A stretch of 64,000 nt of DNA from Flavobacteriaceae bacterium (GTDB lineage Bacteria > Bacteroidota > Bacteroidia > Flavobacteriales > Flavobacteriaceae), in assembly GCA_018401115.1 (NCBI GenBank), contig JAGYKX010000005.1, forward strand, positions 186,001-250,000, in the 5' to 3' direction. Positions within the stretch are counted from its first letter, which is position 1, and every line of letters begins with the position of its first letter. This document shows positions 16,066 to 23,896 of the stretch, one piece after another. A program made the translations under genes and the position numbers. The notes under the pieces were generated by a model. It saw only the letters and a program-made list of their open reading frames with translations. It was not told the DNA's origin and did not search any database.

Positions 16066-16733
16066 AACAGCATGTTGTAAAAATAGTATCCATAAAGAAG
16101 ATTACTCACGACGTATTAAAAATTATCACAAAGAAGCCTCAAAATTATATCTTCATACCCGGTCAAGCCACAGACATATCTATATATAAAAATGGATTGA
16201 AGGATAAAAAAAGACCTTATACTTTCTCTTGTCTGCCAATGGAAAATCATTTGGAGTTTATAATAAAAATATACCCTTTACACAAGGGGGTGACAAATGA
16301 ATTAAGACACTTAAAAGCAAACGACGAATTAATTTTGCACGAGGTGTTTGGTGCCATTAAATATAAGGGGGAAGGGACATTTATCGCAGGAGGAGCAGGG
16401 GTTACTCCTTTTATATCTATTTATAGACAGCTTGAATTTGACAACAAAATAGGAAATAATAAACTCATATTTGCGAATAAAACAATAAACGATATTATTC
16501 TTAAAGCGGAGTTTGAAAAAATATTAGGGAATAATTTCATCAATATTTTATCAGATGAAAATGAGGATGGTTACGCGAATGGTTATATCACAAAAGAATT
16601 TATTAAAGAAAATGGCAGTGGCATAAATAAATTTTTTTATCTCTGTGGGCCTCCGCCTATGATGGAAGCAGTCGAGAGTCAATTGGCTGATTTATGTGTA
16701 GATAAAAAATCTATTATCAAAGAAGCATTTTAA
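16062..16733 (+). CDS. FAD/NAD(P)H ferredoxin-reductase-like protein
   Basis: A 223-residue flavin reductase of the ferredoxin-NADP reductase superfamily. FAD site: KRPYTFSC (the RxYS/T motif). NAD(P)H site: GGAGVTPFIS and, at the end, CGPPPMMEAVE. There is no 2Fe-2S domain, so electrons must pass to a separate carrier. It starts with an ATGA overlap to the 35-residue membrane protein. Its partner is unknown; the operon with ferritin suggests that one task could be reductive iron release. Confidence 0.85.
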   Translation: MKQHVVKIVSIKKITHDVLKIITKKPQNYIFIPGQATDISIYKNGLKDKKRPYTFSCLPMENHLEFIIKIYPLHKGVTNELRHLKANDELILHEVFGAIKYKGEGTFIAGGAGVTPFISIYRQLEFDNKIGNNKLIFANKTINDIILKAEFEKILGNNFINILSDENEDGYANGYITKEFIKENGSGINKFFYLCGPPPMMEAVESQLADLCVDKKSIIKEAF

Positions 16734-16759
16734 ATTAATCCAATCTAAAAACAAATGAC

Positions 16760-17269
16760 ATGAATTCTAATAGACTTTCTAAAACCATTGAAACTGCTTT
16801 AAATACTCAAATGACAAAAGAAGCATATGCTTCACAAATATATTTGTCTTATGCTGCGTGGGCTTCAATGAATGGATATGCTGGTACAGCTAAATTTCTT
16901 TTTAAACATGCAAGAGAAGAACAAAATCACATGATGAAAATGCTAAAATATATTTTACAAAGGGGTGCTAAGGTAGTAGTAACGGTCATTCCTGCTCCAC
17001 CAGAACATCCTATTAGTATTAATAACTGCTTTGAAAAAGTATTTGAGCATGAAGTAGACAATACAAAATCAATATACCAAATATCCAAATTAAGTCACGA
17101 GCAGGAAGACTGGGCTACATGGAATTTTATGCAATGGTTTATACAAGAACAAGTGGAAGAAGAAACTTTTGCAATGGATTTATTGGATAAAATGAAAATA
17201 GCGGGTGGTGAACAAATGAGTAGAAATGCTTTGTATACATTTGACAGGGATATGGGTAAAATTGATTGA
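16760..17269 (+). CDS. Bacterial non-haem ferritin
   Basis: A 169-residue four-helix protein of FtnA type with the ferroxidase ligands in place: KEAYASQIYLSYA (Glu and Tyr of helix A), HAREEQNHMMKM (Glu and His of helix B) and EQVEEETFAMDLL in helix D. It stores iron as ferric mineral and limits Fenton chemistry. Gap of 26 bases to the flavin reductase, so surely co-transcribed. Confidence 0.93.
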   Translation: MNSNRLSKTIETALNTQMTKEAYASQIYLSYAAWASMNGYAGTAKFLFKHAREEQNHMMKMLKYILQRGAKVVVTVIPAPPEHPISINNCFEKVFEHEVDNTKSIYQISKLSHEQEDWATWNFMQWFIQEQVEEETFAMDLLDKMKIAGGEQMSRNALYTFDRDMGKID

Positions 17270-17395
17270 AAAACCTAATGTTATGTTTGGAAAAAGGTTA
17301 GACTCTATTATGTTCAATAATTTAAATTTAGGTAGTAGGCCTAATAACAACAATTTCAAATCGAATTGAGATTTTAATAAATAAAACTAAATATT

Positions 17396-17830
17396 ATGAA
17401 AACACGATTAACTTATTTTTCAGTAATTTTTCTTTTTTTATTTACAGCATGTGAAAAGAACACAGATTTACAAACTATGATGCAAAATTCAGAATCCAGA
17501 GGTCAAATGATGCAAAATATATTAGATGATAATGTAATGATGTCAGAATTTTTGAGTAAAATGAGGCTGAATCAAAGTGCATTATTAATGATTCAAAGTG
17601 ACCATGAAATTATGCAAATGATAATTAAGGGCAACGAGATGCATATGGCTAACAATAACCTATTGAATGACAGAGATATTATGAATGGAATGATGCAAAG
17701 CATTATTAAAGATGGAGAAATCATGAACCAAATGGTTCAAATGATGTATAAAGAAGGTTTTATAAGTGATGATTGTATGAATTATAATATTCAGATGATG
17801 AAAAATAAAGGTAATCTAGACATTAATTAA
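17396..17830 (+). CDS. Methionine-rich lipoprotein
   Basis: A 144-residue lipoprotein with signal peptide and lipobox LFTAC (Cys19). The mature part has about 23 Met in total for the protein (16 per cent), mostly as paired MM within helical repeats such as EIMQMI and MNGMMQSII. Met clusters bind Cu(I) in several periplasmic proteins; that role here is inference. It ends the stress operon and converges with the regulator gene, leaving 16 bases between stops. Confidence 0.7.
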   Translation: MKTRLTYFSVIFLFLFTACEKNTDLQTMMQNSESRGQMMQNILDDNVMMSEFLSKMRLNQSALLMIQSDHEIMQMIIKGNEMHMANNNLLNDRDIMNGMMQSIIKDGEIMNQMVQMMYKEGFISDDCMNYNIQMMKNKGNLDIN

Positions 17831-17846
17831 TACAAAAAATTAAGAC

Positions 17847-18905
17847 TTAACCAAATTGAGCTACTTTTCTAATTTTATTTGGATCTAGTAAAATCAGATT
17901 TCTATTACAATTTATTTGAATGAGATTTTCATGCTTAAATTCGGAGAGTATTCGAATAGCAGTTTCTGGAGCAGATCCTATCATTCCTGCAAAATCATCT
18001 CTTGAGATATGAATCTCTGCTTTTGATTTAGTACCTATTAAACCTTTGACACTAATATCTAATAATGCTTTAGCTGCTCTTTGTCTTACTGTATTGTAAG
18101 CCATATTTGTCAATAAATCCTTAGTTTCAATGAGGTTATAAGCCATAAATTCAATAAATTTAAGTGCCACAATTTTATTGCTATACAAGAGTTTTTTGAA
18201 ATCTGTTTTTGGAATACCGCAGGCCAATGTATTTAAATCGACAGAGGCAGTTTCTATATACATCCCTTTATTATTAAACAGTGATATTTGTCCAATAAAA
18301 TCTCCAGGACCATAAATACCCGTAACAAAAAGTTTTCCACTGGAACTGGTCTTATAAGTTTTTACTCTCCCGCTTTTGATAAAAAATAAGTTATTAGCCT
18401 TGTTCCCCTCCATATATAACTCATCATTTTTTTGATATAATTTTAACAAATACTTGTCGGTAAAACCTTCTATATCTAAAAATTCAGATGCATTTTTTAC
18501 AAAATTATTAATACTCTCTAATTTTTTTTTAAAAGAGTTAATTTTAATTAAACGAGCATTTATAGAATTTATCAAATCTTTTTTTAAGTAAGGGATAGAT
18601 AAATAATCATCAGCTCCCATGTTCATGCCATTTCTAATGTCTGAATGACTATTTTTTTCAGATAAAAAGATGAAGGGAATTTCATTTACTCTCTTATCAG
18701 AATTTAAAGCCTTCAAAACTTCAAAGTCATTTTCATTAGCTATTACGGAGTTTGACAAAATTATATCTGGTAATAACTCAATAGCTTTTGTTATTCCTGA
18801 TTTAAGATTATTAGCTATGAGAATATTGAAGTTTTCAAATTTCAAAAATTTCAAAGTAATGTCTATATTTTTTTTATTATCGTCAATTAATAGTATTGTC
18901 AACAT
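17847..18905 (-). CDS. Crp/Fnr-type regulator with degenerate receiver domain
   Basis: A 352-residue protein. Residues 1-120 fold like a CheY receiver: acidic pair Asp8/Asp9 and Ser82 are kept, but the phospho-acceptor position is Asn52 (PDIILSNSV) and the conserved Lys is Ile104 (ADDYLSIPY). Residues about 135-265 form a cyclic-nucleotide-like sensor domain (FFIKSGRVKTY, YGPGDFIGQISLF) without the cAMP Arg motif. The C-terminal winged helix (about 270-350) has recognition helix APETAIRILSEF; Glu314 and Arg318 match Glu209 and Arg213 of E. coli Fnr, which read the TGA core. No N-terminal Cys cluster is present, so no Fnr-type iron-sulfur sensor. It likely activates the module and itself through the ATGAY-N4-RTCAT sites. 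Confidence 0.88.
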   Translation of the reverse strand: MLTILLIDDNKKNIDITLKFLKFENFNILIANNLKSGITKAIELLPDIILSNSVIANENDFEVLKALNSDKRVNEIPFIFLSEKNSHSDIRNGMNMGADDYLSIPYLKKDLINSINARLIKINSFKKKLESINNFVKNASEFLDIEGFTDKYLLKLYQKNDELYMEGNKANNLFFIKSGRVKTYKTSSSGKLFVTGIYGPGDFIGQISLFNNKGMYIETASVDLNTLACGIPKTDFKKLLYSNKIVALKFIEFMAYNLIETKDLLTNMAYNTVRQRAAKALLDISVKGLIGTKSKAEIHISRDDFAGMIGSAPETAIRILSEFKHENLIQINCNRNLILLDPNKIRKVAQFG

Positions 18906-19007
18906 ATGTTTTAATATTTTAAATATTTAATTGATCGTTTTATTCTTGAATTTTATAATACAACAAATTATATCAGTATCATGTAACAAATTGGATTATT
19001 AATTAAA

Positions 19008-19081
19008 CAAAAGAACAACTCAAAAATTTCTTTTCGTATGATACAAGTCATACCAATAGTAATTTCATAATTATACTTTTG
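19008..19081. promoter_or_regulatory. Divergent promoters around an Fnr-like operator
   Basis: The operator ATGAT-ACAA-GTCAT is at 19038-19051. Rightward, a perfect -7 element TACTTTTG (19074-19081) ends 36.5 bases from its centre. Leftward, TTCTTTTG on the minus strand (19008-19015), one mismatch from consensus, ends at exactly the same distance and faces the regulator gene. This is the same geometry as at 14090-14163 and predicts positive autoregulation of the regulator. Confidence 0.65.
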
Positions 19082-19118
19082 ATTTTATTAAAAAACTTTT
19101 TTGTAACCAAGATTGTTT

Positions 19119-19897
19119 ATGAAATCAAATAAATTTTTTATTGCCTTTTTTTTATTTTTTCAATATTTTTTTCAAAAGCACAAACAACCATTACTCTTTC
19201 TAAACAATGTAATTGTAATATCCTAAGCGGAGATGAATTTTATTCTGCTGGATCTTTATACCCTACAGGAGAGTTCATTGGTCAAATATATATTCAAACT
19301 GTTCAAAGCAGGTTGTACTTTTGGGGTGGTACTAGTTGGGAATCTATTTTAAGTTTATCAGATAACAATTCTAAATTCATCGATGATACCTTTGAAAATT
19401 CTGATTATAGTGTAACTTTTAATTATTCAGACGGAACTAGTTTTACAACAAGTGTCTTATTAGGTCCTCAGGGGCCTTCAGGTGATCAAGGGATTCAGGG
19501 AGTCCCAGGATTAGATGGAACCAATGGGCTTGCTGGCGCTGACGGTACTAATGGTATTGATGGAGCAACGGGTTTAACTAAAGATATTAGCGATAAAATA
19601 AAAATAAGATATAGTTTAATGATTAAAGCATTATCTGGCACACCTATTCAAACTAACATTGGCACTTCTTTTTTAATCGCAGATAAAGTAACTTTAGGAT
19701 TTTCCTATAGGCTAAAATCATACTTAGGCGGATTATTAGGCTATCAATTCTCAAATCCGTTTTTTGTAGGATTATCATATGACAAAACCACTACGAATTT
19801 AGGAGAAAATATTTTAGGCATTGGAAGCTTAGGCGTTGCTTTAAAATATACGTTTAATAAAAAAAATATGAAGAAAGTTCCTGCTTTTCTATTTTAA
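19119..19897 (+). pseudogene. Collagen-like/PorP-SprF chimera with a frameshifted signal peptide
   Basis: The ATG at 19119 begins a signal peptide (MKSNKFFIAFFLF) that continues naturally only after a one-base shift (SIFFSKAQ, then TTITLSKQCNC); the shift lies in the T-runs 19146-19172. The body carries collagen-like triplets (GPQGPSGDQGIQGVPGLDG) around 19466-19580. From about 19600 the frame resembles the C-terminal part of a PorP/SprF barrel (MIKALSGTPIQTNIGTSFLI, then SYDKTTTNLGE). The join suggests an internal deletion between a collagen-like protein and a type IX secretion-linked barrel. The first part is probably non-functional unless the run slips. Confidence 0.6.
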
Positions 19898-19996
19898 ATT
19901 TTTAGTTAAATAAAAACATTAAACGTTAAGAAAATGATTACATATCTTGCTTTAAATTAAAATTTAAAAAAACACTATAATTCTATATTAACAAAC

Positions 19997-20017
19997 GTCT
20001 CATCCACTGATGAAACT
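19997..20017. terminator. Weak hairpin between convergent genes
   Basis: TCATC-cact-GATGA with partial extension (gtc / aac) lies between the chimera and the amine oxidase, which converge here. The following T-run is poor. The other bases of the 170-base gap show nothing. Confidence 0.3.
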
Positions 20018-20067
20018 TTAAAAAACAAATAATTAAAACTGTAAATACAAATTTTTGTGGTTGTAAC

Positions 20068-21129
20068 TTAAGGATAAATTATTTTTAAGATCTTTTCCGA
20101 AATATAATTTGAAGCTCTAATAGCTCCTTCCAAATAGCCACCAAATATATTGGCAGTTTCTGTTCCAGTAAAGAAAAGTTTACCATTCAAATAGCTATCT
20201 TTAAAAATAGCATGCCCATTATTAAAATGAGGAGGTAAAAATGATATTTCTTTAGACTGAATAAATTTATCATCCCAAATTTTGTCTTTATAACTTTCAA
20301 ATAGTTCAGCTTCTTCACCAAAATAATGTTTTAATTGAGAAACAACTTTTTCCTTTCGCTCCTCTAATGAATAGTGACAAGCAGAGCTATTTAAAAATCC
20401 TTTTAAAGCAAATTTTGAGTTTTCGTAATTACAGTGGTCATATATTTCAGTTGCTAATCCTGATTGACTATAAATACCTCCAGAAAAACCTTTTTCTTTC
20501 CAAAATGCACGTTTATATTCAATCGAAAATTTTATAGAACCACTCATCCAAGTTTGTGTTTTTTGCATAATTTGTTTTGTATTATGCGGTAGTTCTGGAG
20601 TAAATTCAATTGAATTTATAACTAATTTTGGCGGTGCCGAGATGATAAGAAATCTACAATAAAAAATATTTCCTTGATTATTAATAATTTGTAATTTATT
20701 TCCTTCTTCTACAATTCTAACAACTTCAGTGTTTAATACGATATTTTCATTTCCAATATTATGAGAAAGTTTATCTATAATTGACAAAGTGCCTCCTCTA
20801 ATTCGATAAGCAGAATGACTATTTGCAGGAATAAAGTATTTTTGGGGAGGCTCAAATGACATTGTTTCAAATAAGGAAAAACCTTCCGTATGTTGTTCAA
20901 AGTGTTCAATATTTAGTTCAGAGATAAGTTCAATAAGATTTTCATGCTCATTGCTAAACCAAGTGGCACCCATTTCCATGGGTGTATTCAATTTTCCCAT
21001 AATGGTTTCTATACGACCACCAATACGGTTTTGTCCTTCTAAAACCTTGAATCTAACACCTCTTTTATTAAGTTGGTAAGCTGTTGATAATCCACTTATA
21101 CCAGCCCCAACTATGATTACTTCCTCCAT
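20068..21129 (-). CDS. Flavin-containing amine oxidase family protein
   Basis: A 353-residue FAD protein of the amine oxidase/phytoene desaturase superfamily. The dinucleotide-binding motif VGAGISGLSTAY is at the N-terminus, followed by EGQNRIGGRIET; the C-terminal FAD motif reads FTGTETANIFGGYLEGAIRAS. It oxidises an amine or a related substrate; the natural one is unknown. It stands alone between decayed genes; its own frame is intact. Confidence 0.85.
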   Translation of the reverse strand: MEEVIIVGAGISGLSTAYQLNKRGVRFKVLEGQNRIGGRIETIMGKLNTPMEMGATWFSNEHENLIELISELNIEHFEQHTEGFSLFETMSFEPPQKYFIPANSHSAYRIRGGTLSIIDKLSHNIGNENIVLNTEVVRIVEEGNKLQIINNQGNIFYCRFLIISAPPKLVINSIEFTPELPHNTKQIMQKTQTWMSGSIKFSIEYKRAFWKEKGFSGGIYSQSGLATEIYDHCNYENSKFALKGFLNSSACHYSLEERKEKVVSQLKHYFGEEAELFESYKDKIWDDKFIQSKEISFLPPHFNNGHAIFKDSYLNGKLFFTGTETANIFGGYLEGAIRASNYISEKILKIIYP

Positions 21130-21582
21130 ATTTAGTATTGATGTCTGATTTTTTATTATTAGTACAATTATTATATCGGTAAATTCATTTCCTAATACTA
21201 AAAGTACAGCTAATTCTTATGAATATATATTTATGAAATTTAAAATTGAGTTGTTGCTAAATTTCAAATACGATTATAACACATGGGCTAAAAATTTAAT
21301 CTCTTGAGAATTTGATAATTTGTAAAATCAAAAAATGTTTTTGTTTGAAAACAGCGCTATAGCGAGTATTTCAATCCTTGTTAATCATCTGATTTTAATA
21401 GTTTTTTTGTTTTTATTATATATTTTTGTGCAATTATTTTATTGTAAGTCTTAAAATAGTTCACTTTCTAATATCTACACAAAAACCAAAAAGTTTTAGT
21501 GCATCGTTCAATTTAAATAGAGGGGTGGGTTTTGTAGAAAAGTTTTTCTTTTTTGAGTTTTGTTGTGATATCTATATATAAC
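21130..21582. other. Non-coding stretch, very A/T-rich
   Basis: I see no gene, RNA or operator motif of the Fnr-like type here. A small palindrome CGCTATAGCG occurs near 21355. It probably includes the amine oxidase promoter, but no convincing -33/-7 pair was found. Confidence 0.4.
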
Positions 21583-21738
21583 CTAAAACCTGTACCTAAG
21601 CATCAATTCACTCGTATTAGCCCTGAGCGCTGTACTACTTGTTCTTTGCCCTATCTCACAACCAAAACCTAGATTTATCTGGTTCATTTCGAATGCGCTT
21701 GAATATATATTTGGCTCTGCAAACCTGTCTAGATTCAT
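21583..21738 (-). pseudogene. C-terminal remnant of an outer-membrane beta-barrel protein
   Basis: A 51-residue minus-strand frame starts MNLDRFAEPNIYSSAFEMNQ and ends NTSELMLRYRF. It has alternating polar and hydrophobic strands and a terminal Phe, the usual end of outer-membrane barrels recognised by BamA. A TAA closes the frame upstream. It looks like the last three strands of a larger barrel, the rest of which is gone. Confidence 0.45.
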
Positions 21739-21811
21739 ACTTTATCAAAATCTTAACATTAACAATTGAAAGCTAAGGCAACAAAAAGTTGCCTTATACA
21801 ATAACAGATAT

Positions 21812-22203
21812 ATGATGAATATTGAAGAAACTGCCGTTAATCACGGCTCATTTAAAACTTTAGTAGCAGCCGTAAGAGCTGCGGATCTTGTTGGCAATTT
21901 AACTTCTCAAGGCCCTTTTACTGTGTTTGCCCCAATGGACGATGCATTTGGTAAATTACCTGAAGGGACCGAGGATACACTTGTAAAACCGGAGAATAAG
22001 GAAAAATTGACTTCCATTTTGACATACCATGTTATTATGGACAAAATTGTGTCTACTGATCTTTCCGATGGTATGAAAGCAATACGTTAAACGGTAAAGA
22101 AGTAACGATTCATTTAAAAGAAGGAAAGGTCTTTATCAATGATGCGGAAGTATTTCTTGCTGATGTAAAAACAAATAATGGAATTATACATGCCATCAAT
22201 AAG
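21812..22203 (+). pseudogene. Fasciclin (FAS1) domain with a one-base deletion
   Basis: The first frame (from ATG 21812) reads a typical FAS1 domain: FKTLVAAVRAADLVGNL, GPFTVFAPMDDAFGKLPEG and LTSILTYHV. It stops at 22088. One extra base near 22081-22083 would restore ANTLNGKEVTIHLKEG, then NGIIHAINKVIMPA, the normal end of the domain. The signal peptide expected for this secreted domain is absent. In the restored frame the domain runs straight into the downstream permease. Confidence 0.75.
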
Positions 22204-23292
22204 GTGATAATGCCAGCATACGGTAAAACTACTTTAACCGCGGCAGCTTCTGTGCTTATGGCACTTTCTATGATTATTAACGAGAGCTTAGTAGCAAGAA
22301 CATTCGGGTCTTATACCTTGCAACTTTTTGAAGGGGAGAGACATGCCTGGTGGGTACCTACTTTAGGTGTTGGTTTATTAATATTTGCTTATATTATTAA
22401 TGTATCAGGGAATAAGGTTATTGGAAAGACTTCACAATTCATGGCTATTTTAAAAATAGCAGGTATTATAGTTTTTGCTATTAGTGGTCTCTGGGCTGCT
22501 CAGTTTACGTTTATGGATCTTGTACCTGAATCTAACGATGTAGAAAATCATTCGGCTGTAAGTTTTATTGGAGCTATTGCACTTTCTATATTAGCCTATA
22601 AAGGATTTACAACAATTACTAATAGTGGAGGAGAAATCACAAAACCACACAAAAATGTAGGCAAGTCAATCATTATTTCATTGCTAATTTGTACAGTCGT
22701 CTATTTTTTAGTTACCCTTGCCGTAAACGCGAGTCTATCAATCTCTGAAATAGTCAGAGCAAAAAATTACTCTTTAGCCGAAGCCGCTAAGCCGGTATTT
22801 GGAAATTACGGCCTTTATTTTACTGTAGGAATAGCTATTATAGCTACAATTTCAGGGGTAATTGCAAGTGTTTTTGCTGTTTCTCGCATGACTGCAATGC
22901 TAACTGATATGAAACTAATACCGCATAGCCATTTCAGAATGACTGGGAGTGTCCAAAAGCATATGTTACTTTATATTGTTGTCATTGCTATTGCCCTAAC
23001 TATTTTATTTGATTTATCTCGAATTGCTTCAATTGGAGCAATATTCTACCTGGTGATGGACATAATTATCCATTGGGGAGTTTATAAACATTTAAGGAAA
23101 GAAGTAAATGCTAATGGTATAATACTGATAACCGCATTATTACTTGACATAATTGTATTAGTTGCTTTTTTATGGATCAAAGCTAGTTCTGACATTTTTG
23201 TAGTTATGGTTTCAATAACTGGTATTATTTTAGTGTTTGCAGGGGAAAAATGGTTTTTATATTGGAAAGAAAATAAAGAGAAAACTAAATAA
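22204..23292 (+). pseudogene. Amino-acid permease (APC superfamily) lacking its first helices
   Basis: The frame encodes about ten hydrophobic segments of an amino-acid/polyamine/organocation permease (for example GFTTITNSGGEITKPHKNVG, the conserved loop after a middle helix). Intact members begin with about 80-100 further residues carrying the substrate-binding first helices. The apparent GTG start at 22204 lies inside the final FAS1 strand (VIMPA), and permease sequence begins at YGKTTLTAAA. This looks like a deletion joining the 3' parts of two genes. It could be translated but is unlikely to transport. Confidence 0.65.
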
Positions 23293-23298
23293 TAAATG

Positions 23299-23322
23299 TA
23301 TCTTTGTAAGTGATTACTTACT
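23299..23322 (+). promoter_or_regulatory. TetR promoter with overlapping operator
   Basis: A perfect -7 element TATCTTTG (23299-23306) is followed by the palindrome GTAAGT-GATT-ACTTAC (23306-23321), which would cover the transcription start. The related 14-mer AGTGATTACTTACT (23309-23322) recurs in similar form before the SDR gene. This is a natural autorepression site for the TetR protein that follows 5 bases later. Confidence 0.65.
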
Positions 23323-23326
23323 ATTA

Positions 23327-23848
23327 ATGACCAATAAAAAGGAAAACATCTTAAAAAGTGCCTTAGAATTATTTGCAAATGAAGGGTTCAATGCTACATC
23401 AACAAATAAAATAGCGCAGCATGCAGCAGTTTCTGAAGGTTTAATTTTTAGGCATTTTAAAAATAAAAATGGCCTTTTAACTGCCATTCTTGAAAGTGGT
23501 GAAGAAAAAGCAAGTAGATTGTTTGCAACTATATTAAATCAGACAGATTCAAAAGAAGTCATTAGAAAAACAATAGAACTACCCTTTTGCATACATAAAT
23601 CTGAATACGATTATTGGAGACTTCAATTTAAATTAAAGTGGGAAAAGGAATACAACAACTCAAAAAAAATAATGCCTTTAGTTGAAAAATTAACTTGGGC
23701 ATTTTCAATGCTCAAATATGAAAAACCCAATTTGGAAGCACAACACTTAATTTACATTTTCGAGTCTATATCTATAGAATTACTAAAAGGTAATTTAGAC
23801 AACCAAAACATATACAAGGAATTTTTGAAATACAAATACACTGTTTAA
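23327..23848 (+). CDS. TetR/AcrR family transcriptional regulator
   Basis: The ATG at 23327 (MTNKKENILKSALELFANEG) is chosen: it starts the canonical TetR helix-turn-helix (INATSTNKIAQHAAVSEGLIFRHF-like region) and follows the promoter and operator directly. The longer frame from 23237 overlaps the permease. The protein has 173 residues, slightly short for the family; the C-terminal ligand domain is divergent. It probably represses itself and the SDR gene downstream through a shared operator. Confidence 0.88.
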   Translation: MTNKKENILKSALELFANEGFNATSTNKIAQHAAVSEGLIFRHFKNKNGLLTAILESGEEKASRLFATILNQTDSKEVIRKTIELPFCIHKSEYDYWRLQFKLKWEKEYNNSKKIMPLVEKLTWAFSMLKYEKPNLEAQHLIYIFESISIELLKGNLDNQNIYKEFLKYKYTV

Positions 23849-23869
23849 AAAAATTTATTAATTATTAAT

Positions 23870-23883
23870 AGTAAGTACTCACA
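23870..23883 (+). promoter_or_regulatory. Second TetR-type operator, before the SDR gene
   Basis: AGTAAGTACTCACA fits the pattern AGTRAKTAMTYACT derived from the site at 23309-23322, with only the last base off. It lies 13 bases upstream of the SDR start codon. Confidence 0.5.
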
Positions 23884-23896
23884 TACAATAAGAATT

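Noticed and set aside
21340-21400. Possible CRISPR-like repeat (ATTTCAATCCTTGTT)
   Set aside because: The sequence occurs once only, with no regular spacing and no cas genes nearby.
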